A stretch of DNA of 64,000 nucleotides from Diphasiastrum complanatum (lineage: Eukaryota; Streptophyta; Lycopodiopsida; Lycopodiales; Lycopodiaceae), in contig CM055110.1 in the NCBI GenBank assembly GCA_029204225.1, forward strand, positions 41,645,862-41,709,861. The letters are read 5' to 3'. The position numbers and the translations under genes are program-made. Each line of letters opens with the position of its first letter. Within the stretch, counting starts at the first letter, position 1. Below the pieces are notes generated by a model. The model had not been told where the DNA came from. It was given only the letters and a program-made list of their open reading frames with translations, and did no database searches. This document shows positions 35,719 through 47,667 of the stretch, piece by piece.

Positions 35719-36865
35719 TTATTTGTAAACCACTTTCCATGGTTGATGATATTTCTTGATATGAGAGCCATTTACTCTTGTATCAAGTAGATTTCCTTCG
35801 AGATCAGCTAGTTGGATCGAATTAGTTGAGAACACCTCAGTGACTTTGTATGGCCCCATCCATCTTGTATGTAGTTTCTTAGGAAGCTTCAAATGTCTAT
35901 TATCATAAAATAATGCTAACTCCCCAGCTTTAAGAGAAATCTTCTTTGAACGTGTATCATAGTGCTCTTTTCTCTTTTTCTGCACCAATACTGTTTCTTG
36001 TAATGCACAGAATCGATCCTCCTCCAATCGAGAAATCTGATGCAGTCTTTCGTTAACAATGTTATGTGATTCCTCATGGTCTGCATGTTGAATTTGATAT
36101 GTAGGAATCTTAAAGTCAATTGGAAGTATTGGGTATATTCCATAGACCAAATAATATGGAATCTTTTTAGTTGTGATTTTTTCTTTGATAGTAACTCAAT
36201 TCATGTGAATCTAGTACAATCATCATCTCGGTATTCCCAAAGAACTATAGGTATTTCTGTATCCCAGTCAGTGGAGTGCTAATCTGTGATTTTATTTAAA
36301 ATCTTGCATAGAATACCATTTGCTCTTTTTGTTAATCCATTTGCCTTTGGATTGTATGGTGCTATGTATAATCAAAAAGTACTTCAGTAACTCCACAATA
36401 GTATTGTTAATAAAATATGTTCTTCTGTCACTGACGAGTTCCAAAGGACATCCATACCTTGTAATTATATTGACAAAAAGAAAATTTGCAACTGTTTTTG
36501 CATCATTTTTCTTTGTTGCCTCGGCTTCCACCATTTTTGTACAATAATCTGTGGCTACCAGTATGTATCGATTTCCTTCGTCTTGTAGCTGGCTTGATCG
36601 GTTCAACAAAATCGATACCGCACTTTTCAAATGGTGCCAATGGTAAGACTGGTACTAATGGCCAACTTGTTGATTTTGCTGGTTTTCCCATCCTTTGACA
36701 AGGATCACAATTTAGAATAAATTTATGCACATCTCTATACATTGTGGGCCACCAATATTTCTCATTCATAATTTTTTGAACTGTGTTCTTAAAAGCATAG
36801 TGTCCACCAACTTCTTCTTCATGGAAAGACCTAATTACTATTTGTAATTCTCTGGTTCCAAGCAT
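35719..36865 (-). pseudogene. Gypsy integrase (finger, core, C-terminus)
   Basis: The HHCC finger and start of the core occupy 36865-36503 (EEEVGGHYAFKNTVQKIMNE ... CDPCQRMGKPAKS; FEKCGIDFVEPIK). The core continues in another frame at 36630-36292 (YILVATDYCTKMVEAEAT; RYGCPLELVSDR with the second catalytic Asp). The C-terminal part with LPKKLHTRWMGPYKVTEVFS and VNGSHIKKYHQPW lies at 36150-35719. Two frameshifts and several stops separate them. Confidence 0.88.
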
Positions 36866-36989
36866 CTTCGAAGTTCATCATCGCCTCCAAGCTTATAAAG
36901 TACACCTATTATAATAGTGTATGGTGCTACTTTAGATTGAAGAACATTCTTCTCTTCACGAGATATCCCTTCTGGATATACCAATGTTT

Positions 36990-38035
36990 GCAAATATTGA
37001 ATAATGTCACCATACATGGAATCTTTGGGTTCAGTAGTTTCCAATCTCGATAGATAGTCTGCATTTGCATGATGTTTGCCAGGTTGGATTTCCATTGTAT
37101 AATCAAACTTTGATAGTAGAAGTATCCAACGAGCAATTCGACCTGATAAATCTGGATTATTAACTAGATACTTTATAGCATAATGGTCAACATGAAATGT
37201 AAAGGCATAACTTAATAAATAATGGCGAAACCTTTTTACTGAATAAATCATTCCTAAGGTATCTCTCTCAATAGCAGAGTAATTTTTTTCTGATGCAGAT
37301 AATTGTCTACCTGCATAATATACAGGATAATCTTTCTTAGCATCAGTTTTCTGACTCAGAATGCTTCCAATTACAAAGGAAGAGGTGTCCACATAGACAT
37401 GGAATTTCCTGGTCCAATCAGGGAGTCGTAAGATTGGAGCAGATTTCAATTTCATTTTAAGACCTTCAAAAGACTTCTGACATTCTACACTCCATTCATA
37501 TGTTTTATTTGCAAACATTGGTATATCCAGAAGGGATGTCTGAAATGGAATCTTTAGGTTCAGTAGTTTCCAATCTCGATAGATAGTCTGCATTTGCATG
37601 ATGTTTGCCAGGTTGGATTTCCATTGTATAATCAAACTTTGATAGTAGAAGTATCCAACAAGCAATTCGACCTGATAAATCCGGTTTATTAACTAGATAC
37701 TTTATAGCATAATGGTCAATATGAAATGTAAATGCATAACTTAAATAATAATGTTGAGACATTTTTACTGAATAAATCATTCCTAAGGTCTGTCTCTCAG
37801 TAGTAGAGTAATTTTTTTTTTGATGCAGATAATTGTCTATCTGCATAATATACAAGATAATTTTTCTTAGCATCAGTTATCTGACTCAGAATGCTTCCAA
37901 TTACAAAGGAAGAGGTGTCCACATAGACATGAAATTTCTTGGTCCAGTCAGGGGGTCGTAAGATTGGAGCAGTTTTCAATTTTATTTTCAGTCCTTCAAA
38001 AAACTTCTGACGTTCTGCACTCCTATGTAACATCT
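36990..38035 (-). pseudogene. Gypsy RNase H domain, present as two tandem copies
   Basis: Copy 1 (about 37490-37010) reads LKSAPILRLPDWTRKFHVYV, YAGRQLSASEKNYSAIERDT and LSKFDYTMEIQPGKHHANAD. Copy 2 (about 38020-37540) reads LKTAPILRPPDWTKKFHVYV, SYAFTFHIDHYAIKYLVNKP and again LSKFDYTMEIQPGKHHANAD. The DNA period is 529 bases, which is not a multiple of three, so the copies lie in different frames. An overlapping long minus frame (37665-36838) reads copy 2 out of frame before entering copy 1. Confidence 0.92.
37017..38030. repeat. 529-bp tandem duplication inside the gypsy element
   Basis: Unit 1 starts tggaatctttgggttcagta at 37017; unit 2 starts tggaatctttaggttcagta at 37546. Alignment continues to about 37497 and 38027. 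The copies differ by several percent plus small indels, so the duplication is not recent. Confidence 0.93.
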
Positions 38036-38039
38036 TTCT

Positions 38040-38830
38040 TTAGTAACTTGCTCAAAGTGGCTGCTAGAATGGCATAATCTTGTATAAACCTTCAATAATA
38101 TCCCAAATGGCCAAGAAAACCTCTTAACTCCCTTAAATTTGTCAGGGGTAAGAGTGCATCAATTATTTTGACCTTGTCTTGATCAACTTTGATACCTCGT
38201 TATGATATTCGATGGCCCAAAAGAATGCCTTAAGTCATCCCAAAATAACTTTTCTCGGGATGTAAAGATATAGATGTTTCTATGCATCTTTGTAATATTT
38301 GTTGGAGCTTCTCCAAATGTTCATCATGTGAACTGTAGATACAGAAAACGTCTTTAAATATTTTCAAATTTTTTCTCAAAAAGTCTTGGAACATTATTGT
38401 CATCATTCTTTGAAATGTAACAGGTGCATTACAAAGTCCGAATGGCATTCTATTATAGGCATAAGTACCCCAATCCATTGTAGAAATCGTTTTACTTCAA
38501 TCTTTTGGTCTGATTTGAACTTGATAATAACCAGAAAGACCGTTTAGAAAACTATATCTTTCATACCAGCAACTTTATGTAATATAATATCTGTAAAGGG
38601 CAAAGGATAATAGTCCTTTTTTGTTGCTGCATTGAGATTTCTGAAATCTTGACAAACTCAGATTTTACCAGTTTTCTTCTTTGGAACCACCACAATGGGT
38701 GATACCCATTCACTACTTAGAACTGGATAAATTATCCCACCTGTAAGAGACTTATCTAGTTCTTCTTTTACCATCAGGGAATATGTAGGATTCAGTCTGT
38801 ACGGCCTTTGTCGAATTGGTAGAGTGTCTG
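38040..38830 (-). pseudogene. Gypsy reverse transcriptase, decayed
   Basis: The clearest block is 38478-38230: YAYNRMPFGLCNAPVTFQRM, then HLEKLQQILQRC and the catalytic region changed to IFKDVFCIYSSHDEH (usually a YxDD box, here broken). Upstream, 38830-38500 holds FRNLNAATKKDYYPLP-like text in broken frames; downstream is YFGMT and VKIIDALLPLT near 38230-38120. The catalytic YVDD is not intact. Confidence 0.8.
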
Positions 38831-39288
38831 CCTTTAAATCAATTCAATTCCTTTAAGTCCCAGGCAAAAACGTCTATAAATTTCTTTAATAACTTATTAT
38901 ATAGACTTCCATCAAATTTCAGTAGGTGAACAGAAATATTCACTTCTCTCCCATGCTCAAGTGGTATCCTTTGAACTTCATCTGTATCAATCATTCCCAT
39001 AGTAGGGTTTATCTCGCTTTTCCCATGTACTTCTCTGTTTTGGGACTCACTTGGCTTGGCTTCCTCTTCTAATTCATGACATTCCAAATATCGAATATCT
39101 ATATAATTAGATGTTTTTATTTTCGAACTAAAAGAAGACTCAGATCCTGAAGTGTAATTGGAATCCGATTGAATCTCGCCTTTGTATTTGTCTTTTCACC
39201 AACTCATATGGACTTGCTTATTGGTTCCTTTTATAGAAAATCAAAATTCTCGTTTTTTTCAATGAGTAATCACATCAGCTTCATATAA

Positions 39289-39597
39289 TCATGGTTGGCC
39301 CAATAGTATCGGATAAGTAGGAATTGCTATTGGTTTAATTACCACAAAATTTAGCAGAAACAACTGCCCTTCGATCTTTACCTCAACATTGTTGAGTAGT
39401 CCCACTGGCTTCCTTCCTGTTTGATCAGCTAACCTTAAGAACTTATTAGTAGGTGTAATGTGAGTCAATCCAAGTTCATGGGCAATCTCCTTCGTGATAA
39501 TATTCAAGGCTAGATCCCGAATCAACTGGTATGTTTGAGATAATACATCCTTTAATCTGTAATTCGATCTTTGAGGCTCCTCGATCATCCATTTCAA
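39289..39597 (-). pseudogene. Gypsy aspartic protease-like segment
   Basis: A 102-codon frame (ITKEIAHELGLTHITPTNKF; KPVGLLNNVEVKIEGQLF; IPTYPILLGQP) matches the C-terminal half of the retropepsin-like domain of plant gypsy elements, ending in the LLG(R/Q)P motif. The active-site DSG lies upstream and is not readable because of frame damage. 39087-38839, further downstream, is the linker to RT. Confidence 0.75.
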
Positions 39598-40099
39598 CCT
39601 TATTAATGTTGACTACTGGTAGTCTTGGTTTCCTCCTCCATCTTCTCACTAATAATTCTTTTAGCTACTTTTGATAGAAGACATTGTCTTCTAAAAGTTT
39701 TTTAAACGTTATGCTCGGTCTCAATTTACCAAGGTCTTCAATGATATCATAACTCGATCTTAAGAACAAAGATTTTTTGATCTTTGGTCTTGTTGCATTA
39801 TATCTGGAGCAAAATATTTCTTATCATCCATGTCATAAACAAGATCGTCTTTTATACCTTCTCGTGTGATAGACTTATTGACTTTTTCTTCTAAGATTTT
39901 GTCTTTTTCTTGGGTGATTATGTTGCAGGTCAGATTTGAGTTTGTCGTTTTTGTTTGGTTTTGCTTCTAGTGCTCAAAAGCAATATCACTTGGCCAACTT
40001 GTTTCTTTATCAAAAAGCTCGACTTGCTGAACCACTTCATCTTTATTTTCATTATCCTTAGTGGCCTCAGGTTTAACATATTTTATCAGTAATTTTTTA

Positions 40100-41500
40100 A
40101 CTAGTGGCTTAGGACACTCTGAAGTTACGTGTCATTCAACTTTACAATTTTCACACAAAGGTGCATATCCAATCTGTTTCTTTAATTCAAGACATTCATT
40201 AGAATAATGTCCAGGTGTTCCACAATTAAAACATGTAGGTACCGATTTTGTCCTTTGGACACCATTCTTCTGCTGATTGGGTATATATTTTTGTACTGAA
40301 ATAAAGTTCTTCACAGGAGGTTATATGAAGAAGAGGCTGGTGTAGCAGTAGTTTTCGAATTTGTGGCTTGTACTTCATACACAGCTTCAGCAGGATCAAC
40401 CTCCATTAAATACACAACTTCATTATCGGAATTCTCTTCCTCCTCAGCTTCCTCAACATAGGAAACTTGCATCTTTGCTTTGCATTCTGAATGATGGTGT
40501 CCTTCCTACTTACACTTTGTACACCACACATTCAATTTGCCGACTATATTTGTAAATTTTCTCTTATTCTTTGGTTGAAGAATTTGTACTTTTAAGTCAT
40601 CGAACTTCTTTCTGAGTTCCGACACTTCCTTCTTCCATAAGTTCTGTTGTTTTCGATCGATCTTTTTTGGATCTTCCATTCTTTTTCGATCTTTTGAACG
40701 TGTCTTATGGCATTTTGAAGTTCTCCTTGGAGATTCATCCTCACTCGAACTATCTGAATCCGAACTAGAGCTTGATGATGAACTAATTTCTGATTCAAAA
40801 TCTGATTCTTGGTTATCGGAAGAATATGTATGTCCTTTTTTTTTAATCAACTCCTTCTTCAACTTTCCACTTCTTGATATTTGAGAAGTCTCATAATTCT
40901 TTGCCGTAGCTATGACATGCTCTAGACTATCAATAGGTCCTTGCCTGCAATATCGATATATTCTTTTGGGTAATCCCCTCAAGAATCATTCGATCTTCAA
41001 AGCCACCGGGTATACTCCAATTAATTGGACAATTAATTTCTTAACCCTTCAAGTATATTTCCTTAGAAATTTTTTTTTCTTTCTGTCTGACTGAATTCAA
41101 CTGGGCTAGTATTCATGTTGAATAGCCAATTTCTCTGAATTGCTTCAGGAACTGGATTTTTAAATCTCCCGAAGTTGATATCAAATCAGGTCCAATATGG
41201 CTGAACGAGCTTCTTTTCTAAGAAGTCCGAGAAATATCCTCAATTTGTTAGCATCTAAACTTTCTCTATTACTTGCAGCAATAGATTCGAATTGAGATAC
41301 ATAACTATCTGTATCTTATAAGGCCTTCCCTTTAAAATAATCATAACGGATCTTAGAAGAAGACAATCCTAGAATAGCCATATCTCCTTTATCTCTGTCG
41401 TCCCAATCAGAGGGTGTTTCTTCTTTTTCAAATTCACTATCTGATGTCGGAGATTCGTTATAATCGAGTCTCCTTCTTCGATCGGTGCTGATATTCTAGT
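40100..41500 (-). pseudogene. Gypsy gag with CCHC knuckle
   Basis: The minus strand at 40982-40506 encodes the end of the gag core (MRGLPKRIYRYCRQGPIDSL) followed by a Ser/Asp-rich linker. A CCHC knuckle CFNCGTPGHYSNEC lies at about 40232-40190, then a second half-knuckle CENCKVE ends in a stop. The upstream gag core (41500-41000) is in several frames, with ISASSDTDSYVSQFESIAA-like text near 41290. A second gag of the same general type lies at 46.3-47.6 kb. Confidence 0.8.
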
Positions 41501-41984
41501 TTAACTCTCTTTCATGTTCTCTACGCCTTTGTCTTCTTCTCACTCCTTTCTCTGCCTTTCTTGTCTTTCTCTCCAATATTGGTCTTTGGACATAAAAGTA
41601 CAAAATCAATTTTATGATCTCAGCATTAAAAGGGTCGAAAAAATATAGTACGGGTCGAAAAATATGATAGATCGATTATCATAGTGACACCTAGTTGGAA
41701 GAAATTCTCCTTCAGTTCTTAAAAGATTGACCTTCCAACACATCTCTCTCTTATGATTGGACCCTTTGACTTTTGCCACCACATAGGGTGCATCACTCAT
41801 CAAACCTAAACTTGACATGTGTAAGCAACCTAACTATCTCAAGTTACATCACAATTGAATTTTGGCCTAATCATGACAAAACATGTGTACTTGACCATTA
41901 GACCTCTAAAGCCAAAATTGGCTCTATCACCTAGTGACACCAAGATGCTTGACTAGCAATCTTTATGATACCCCTAAAGTCAAT

Positions 41985-42055
41985 ATTATAAACTATTTCT
42001 AACTATTTTACACATGTGGGAACATGCTCCACACATGTGAAATGTACTCACAAAC
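41985..42055 (-). repeat. LTR fragment of the copia A/B type, minus orientation
   Basis: Read on the minus strand, catttcacatgtgtggagca and tgttcccacatgtgtaaa match the block in the LTRs at 3783-3815, 5611-5645 and 34116-34150. Only this block and weak flanks survive. Confidence 0.55.
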
Positions 42056-42180
42056 ATAAAATCATAAAATAACCAAGATAGATTTTTGACAATTTTTTAC
42101 AAACTAAGCCAAGCATAGGAGGAGCAAAAGCATGTCGATTCCTATCAAACTATACTGGTAAGGCTTCTAATATTCAATAG

Positions 42181-43060
42181 TCAGTCTGGATAGATATCAT
42201 TGCTGCCACTCAGGACTTTGAGAAGAGCAGCAAAACTAGAGTACTAAAAATTGATGTATGGAAGAAGCTTGATAGTATGATTGAGATTCTAAGAAAAGAT
42301 AAATTCTTTGATATTGATAAAAAAGTTGTACAAAAGACTTGTGTCGAGTTTGTTGATGTAGTATCAAAAGCATGGGGAGAAGATCACATCACTCATTACA
42401 TGGTTAGTATAAATTCTTCAAGATGCTTTTAATTTTTCCTATATATTTAGATCCAAACATAAGACTAACATTATGATTTTGACATATCTACAACACATAC
42501 TAAGAGATCATACAACATCTTTTGCAAACACATATGGAAGCTTGAGTGTCTGGTCATCACAAGGGATGGAGAAGTCACATTGGCAAGCACGGGTAGCATT
42601 TTATTGAAATACACAACATAGAGGAACCAATGAAAAATGAAACTACATTTGTCAATTGTTTCAGTGGTTCTACCGCAAAGTTTAGATTCGACAAATAACA
42701 AAATCCACACAATACAACAAGTTTAGAAAGGCATGCAAGTTCATCCAAGAAGAGAGAAATTAGATGATTGCTGAGTAGAAGATAACAAAGACATTAAGTC
42801 GTCATTGTCATCAAATTATGACAAGTTCAGAATTGCTTGCAAATTCATGGAACAAGAGAGAGGAGCAATACTCAATGTAAATGTATTTATTGTAAAATAA
42901 CAGAGTACAAAGTATTCACTCTTCATCATCAGCTTTTGTATCTGCTTTGTATTGTCATGAAGAAATTCTCTGTTTGAGTATGCATCTAATAGATGTGCAT
43001 TATCGTTGTTTCCACTAAGTTCAATATAAGTAGAGTACAAAAACATTCAGCAGTTAACAA
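42181..43060 (+). pseudogene. Exon remnants of an unidentified gene, possibly DNA-transposon encoded
   Basis: 42181-42402 is a 222-base (74-codon) open block bounded by an AG acceptor (caatag) and a GTTAGT donor. It reads SVWIDIIAATQDFEKSSKTR ... KLDSMIEILRKDKFFDIDKK and ends WGEDHITHYM. A second block at about 42488-42600 reads ILRDHTTSFANTYGSLSVWS then SQGMEKSHWQARVAFY and a stop; its companion FQWFYRKV lies at about 42660. Further on, YNKFRKACKF-like and YDKFRIACKF-like phrases (42715-42860) repeat about 110 bases apart. The phrase SxWSxQGMEKSHxxAR suggests the C-terminal part of a large transposase-like protein family, but that is from impression only. Coding-like composition and phase-0 exon borders argue it was a real gene. 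Confidence 0.45.
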
Positions 43061-43079
43061 CATTCTTAGGCAAGGAAGT

Positions 43080-43900
43080 TAAAACACTTATACATTTTTC
43101 ATCATCATCAACAACCAGATTTGGATGATCAATATTATGACCACCTACTGAAGAAGAATCATCTGTGAAATGCATTAATGATGGACGAAGGAAGCCCATC
43201 TGGGATTGAAATGCCATGAATTCTTCATTAGATGGTATGCTTCATCCATGCTTAGCAAAATTTGACAAAGCTTTCGTCAGGCATTCTTCACCAATCACAA
43301 GTCCATCCTCATCATCATAATCACCAGCCACAAAGTCATCTGTTTCATAATCTACAAAGTCGGAGAATTTAGAGATTGTGCCTAATAATAAACATAGCAC
43401 CACATCCTCACAATAGTAAAAAAACTAACACAAATAAGCTGTAGTAATATATACATCGTCATTTATATGATACATAGACAAATTAAAAAGACATTTAGAT
43501 TCATCTATAGACATTGATTCATCAGCAGTAATTTATGGCCAATGAAAGAATCCCAAAGCAGATCAGTATTAACATCAAGAAAATCACTATCCTTATAAGG
43601 GGTGTTGACATTATGGGCGATGCTCACCACTTGGGACACTTCGTGCGGTAGGACACAACGATGTAACTAATATCTTTAAAGGGTGATTGAACTATGGATG
43701 ATGCAATCTGAGGATCAAAAGTAGCAACTTTCTCATCATCCGGGATCTGAACTATTAGGAGAAGTATGAAACTAGTCTGGTATTCAACAAAATGACATTG
43801 CCTTTTATAGTTGGACACATCAAAGTGCTTGTAAATTGGTCAAACAATTTAGTAAACATTCTATCTAGTCTCTGCTTGAACTGTGGGAAGAAATGGACAA
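43080..43900 (-). pseudogene. Unknown protein family U, copy 1
   Basis: On the minus strand an exon-like frame (43818-43690) carries QIPDDEKVATFDPQIASSIV. After a non-coding gap, another block (about 43385-43090) reads TISKFSDFVDYETDDFVAGD, GEECLTKALSNFAKHG, a stop, then SIPSNEEFMAFQSQM and SSVGGHNIDHPNLVVDDDE. Both blocks, in the same order, have counterparts in the plus-strand copy at 47668-48412. I do not recognise the family. The acidic composition resembles linkers or C-terminal tails. It carries one internal stop and is presumably a pseudogene. Confidence 0.5.
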
Positions 43901-44056
43901 GATCAGTATAATGCATGAAGGAGAGTGAACCTAAGGAGATAACAGGTATATTGAGTATATCCCTGAATCTAACATAATGGTCATAAAATACTTTTGAATT
44001 GGGTTGCCTAGTCTTGAAAACATGTAAATATGAGCAAAATAGGCTGTGGAAGTAGT

Positions 44057-44480
44057 CTAATTCTCAGTAATTCCAACTTTAGTAAGAAATGCACTTAGGC
44101 TCATGTCACGGGTAGATCCGAAGGACGAGGCCATCGTACTCGGGCAGATATTGCTCCTTTGCACGAGATAAGCAATCCAAAAAAAATAAAAGATCAGAGT
44201 CTGGCTGGTTAAGTGCCTCTTCGTCGGTTCCAATATCAAGAGACATGCAGACTTAGGAGTATACCTTGTGGGTTGTGTGCGCACTTGGCTTGATCTTCTA
44301 GGAGGATTCGACTTGTGAACCACTCCTAGGACTCGTTGCTGGGTAGCAGCAACGTCTTCATCTGATTCGTTGTCAAACAGTGGGTCAACAATGGACACGT
44401 CTGAGCTAGAATCTCGGACAATCGTGTCAATGGCAGGTGCTGGAGGAATATCCTTGTCTTTGATGTCGGAGAACTGAGAG
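44057..44480 (-). pseudogene. Acidic ORF, possibly a copia integrase-RT linker
   Basis: The minus strand reads IKDKDIPPAPAIDTIVRDSS, then DNESDEDVAATQQRVLGVVH and RRSSQVRTQPTRYTPK. An acidic stretch followed by RRSSRxRxxPxRY is typical for the segment between copia integrase and RT. No RT follows and no integrase precedes it, so the assignment is tentative. The remainder of 43900-45060 contains no recognisable domain. Confidence 0.4.
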
Positions 44481-45065
44481 GCACAATAAACTATATATCA
44501 ATATCTAGAGGGTTGGAGTCATCAATCAGATCCATAAACATCTTGCTTGACAACGATAAAGTCATAGTATGTGCGAACCGAGGGAGGCAAGCTTGGAAAA
44601 ACAATCTTACTGTGGACTCGTCGACAACTCTAGGAAGTGCTCCCCTACTAAGAGGTTTCTCCTAGCACTGGTGCATAAGTACCAAGTGTGTTCTCAGTCT
44701 TGAATCCATGGACTTTGTCTTCTAGTACTGAAGCTACAAGAGAGGAGAGGAGCGGCCCGACCGCAAACTTTTTCTTTGTGTTCGACCTCACTACTCTCTT
44801 TAATTCTCAATATTGTCTTATGTCATTCATAAGGTTGGATGGTTCCATTGTCAAACTTGGGACTCACCTATTCGTTGGAAGATGTGTGAAGCTACATGCT
44901 CCTTACACAAGTTGCCCACCTGCCACACAACTTGGACTATAGGGTCTTCGATGGCATCATGAGGTAGCCATCATTCATCTGAAGCTGGGAAATCATAGTT
45001 TATCTGATATACATTTTATATAAGCTTCAAATGTGATATTGTGATTAGTGTACAATTAATTAGAT

Positions 45066-46140
45066 TTGCTGCAGATGAAGAAGAAGCTATTCTACAGATA
45101 CTGCAAGCGAAACAACCATGAAATTCAAGACTGTCGGACTCTGCAAGCAAAGAACAACAGCAAGGGACAGTTGAATCAAGTGGCAAATGCAGCTACAGAA
45201 GATTCACAGCCTACTCAAGAAACAGATTATGATGCCTTCATGACCAGCCATCAAGGAGCATCTGGCTACAATTCTTGGTTCTTGGATTCCGGAGCCACTC
45301 AGCACATGACCAGTCTCATTGGCTATTTCGAGTTCTATACACCTTACAGTACCAAGAAATATGTTCACCTTGGTGACAATAGCACATAAGCTATTAAAGG
45401 TGAAGGTAAAGAAGAAATCAGAAGCCTGCAACTGCTTCAGAATTTTCAAGGAGCATGCAGAAAAGGAGATTGGAAGGACGATTAAGGCCTAATATCAGAC
45501 AATGGTGGAGAATATATCTCTATCGAGTTTAAGAAGTACTGCCAAAGCCATGGCATTGAGCAGCAATTCATCACTCCTTACAGTCCTCAATCTAATGGCT
45601 TAGCCGAGAGGAAGAACCGTACCCTAGTTCAATCAGCCAAATGTATGCTAGCGCATGCATCGCTGCCCAAGAGATTTTGGGCCGAAGTTATCTCCACTGC
45701 AGCTTACATCTAGAACAGATGTTTGACCAAGGCCCTCTCACACATGACACCCCACAAGGTGTGGACAGGCTCTAAGCCTTCTATGAAGAACCTAAGAGCG
45801 TTCGGATGCATTGCCTACGTGCAGATCCCAAAAGACACGAGGAAGAAATTGGACTTCCAAGGTCTCAAGACCATCCTGATTGTATATACTTCATGTGATA
45901 ATATATACAAACTGTATGATCCTGATACCCAGCAAATCTTGTATAGCCGGGATACAGTCTTTATCAAGGAGCAATTTGCATGGGTGGTTGGAAGCTTAAT
46001 GTTTCCTTGCTCGCTGAATGGATTTGTAAGATGTAAGATGACTTCAAGAAGGTCGGGAGCTCTGTCTTGGATCTTATCCATGGTTCTAAATCCTGCCTCC
46101 ATTTTCCAGTGTATTCCCACAACACACGGAAGGACAAAGT
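45066..46140 (+). pseudogene. Copia gag knuckle, protease and integrase, internally deleted
   Basis: It starts with a knuckle whose first Cys is Tyr (YRYCKRNNHEIQDC), then the protease motif SWFLDSGATQHMTS (about 45280-45315) and VHLGDNST before a stop. A large deletion follows, and the integrase resumes with LISDNGGEYISIEFKKYCQS and SPQSNGLAERKNRTLVQSAK, FWAEVISTAAYI, a stop, then HMTPHKVWTGSKPSMKNLRA, FGCIAYVQIPKDTR and YDPDTQQILYSRDTVF (45723-45990). It ends near 46000 in non-coding sequence. GAG-pre-integrase, the HHCC finger and the first catalytic Asp are missing. Confidence 0.9.
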
Positions 46141-46339
46141 AACGTTGGCCTAGAGTAAGTCACCCCATATTTCAGCGCCTTCTATCGCAGAATCTTCCGA
46201 GTGGTTCGTACGGGTTGTGGAGTAAGGTGCGTTGCATTATCAACTTCTTGCAGTTGTTTTTGAAACTCATCTTGGAGTTTGATTTGCTCAGTAGGATTAG
46301 GATAGACTAATGGAGTGGAGTTCTCACTAGGTGTGGCAG

Positions 46340-47600
46340 CTAGATCATCATTATCTATCCGTTTTTCGGCTAGCTGCTCTCTGAGCTCTAGTCATGACCA
46401 TAGCTGGTAAGGTCTCGACCTGAACTGAACAAAGTGGGACAAAAGGTTTAGGTCGATTTGGACAATTTTTTGTATGGTGATCGATTATGCAATTCTCACA
46501 TAAGGGTGGGAATTTGAGCGTATCAGGACAACAGATGCTAGAGTTCTGGCCAGCAAAAACAAAACAATCTCTCAAGGCAGGCATGGGTTGCGCCGCATAA
46601 CTTACTTGTGGAACTGCATAGTATGTAGTTTTGATTATAAGTGACAATATTGGCATCATATTGGTATGTCGGGTCCACTTGGTAACTAGCATCTTGGGTT
46701 TCTTCAACATAATATGTAGGTGGATCAACATAGCCGGGATCAACATAGTGAGCAAGTGCTTGTGGTTGAGATTGATTTACGACATAAGGTTGTCTAGGAG
46801 GATATTGTTGTGGGCTTGGAGGTCATGGCCCTAGTCATTGATAAGTTTGTTGAGAATTGTAAGGTGGTGGACCAAGAGGTCAGTATTGCCTATACATAGG
46901 TCGTGCATTTTGCGGGAAATATGTTTTCATGTGTTAGCAATATGGTTTTGGGAGCATATAGGGCACCACGCATTCTCCCGGGAAGGATAGATCTTGTCAA
47001 CCATATCTTTAAGCACTTTTTGGAAATCAGCTGTAAGCTTATCCATTTGGACTTGCTGAGTTTTTTGCCAATTATCCATTAGAACTAGAGGTGGGCTCAA
47101 GGTGTTAATCATTTTTAATGGGAGCTTTTCCCTTGCGTTCATGATGATCATACTCATCATCAGATCCTTCATCTTCTTCTCTAATGGCATCATCCATTAC
47201 TTCCTTCAGCTGGTCAAATGAATCAACTGATTTAAATTCTCTTCTAATAGATCTAGGTGAGCCTACCAAAAAGAGTTTGATAGCCATTTTTTCTATGATT
47301 TTCTCGTCAACGCATTCAACTTTGAGGCACTTAAAGTGCTCAATGTAGGTGTGTACAGATTCGTCCCTTCTCATCTTGATATGGGACAGTTGAATGAAAG
47401 GGCTTTGGGTCAATTTTGAAGGTTTGAATCGTTTGGTCAGGGTGGCAATAATTTTTCCCAGGAAACTATATCAAATTCTTCAAGATTAAGATACCATTCC
47501 TTAGCGTCCCCAAGTAATATCATAGGAAATAAGCATAATTGTTCATTCTCAAAAGTATCACCATAGAATTTGCAGGCATTTTCAAAATCTTGGAGAAATC
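46340..47600 (-). pseudogene. Ty3/gypsy gag with zinc knuckle, minus strand
   Basis: The minus strand encodes a retrotransposon Gag core (WYLNLEEF-like near 47490; RDESVHTYIEHFKCLKVECV and KMAIKLFLVGSPRSIRREFK at 47413-47240), a linker with an acidic patch (EEDEGSDDEYDHHERKGKAP), then at 46755-46351 a Pro-rich part and a knuckle-like CENCIIDHHTKNC. No protease or RT follows on that strand, because the plus-strand copia fragment at 45.07-46.1 kb lies there. Frameshifts occur near 47195 and 46930. Confidence 0.8.
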
Positions 47601-47667
47601 TAATCGGGTCAGATCTTCCATTGTATTTCGGTGCATCGGTCCTAGGGGTTCGTCATTCCTTGTATAA

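Larger units (their letters stand above)
35571..41600 (-). mobile_element. Ty3/gypsy element, nearly full-length interior, decayed
   Basis: On the minus strand the order is gag (about 41500-40100), protease (39600-39290), RT (38830-38040), RNase H (duplicated, 38035-37010), integrase (36865-35719) and a polypurine tract (gagggggaggaga at about 35587-35571). The absence of a chromodomain at the integrase end and the RNase H style (FHVDHYAIKYLVN) suggest a non-chromovirus Tat/Athila-like lineage. At least ten frame breaks make it inactive. Neither LTR could be delimited. Confidence 0.9.

Noticed and set aside
36990-38035. Functional dual RNase H in the gypsy element
   Set aside because: The duplication period of 529 bases puts the copies in different frames, and the DNA-level repeat extends evenly across coding text.
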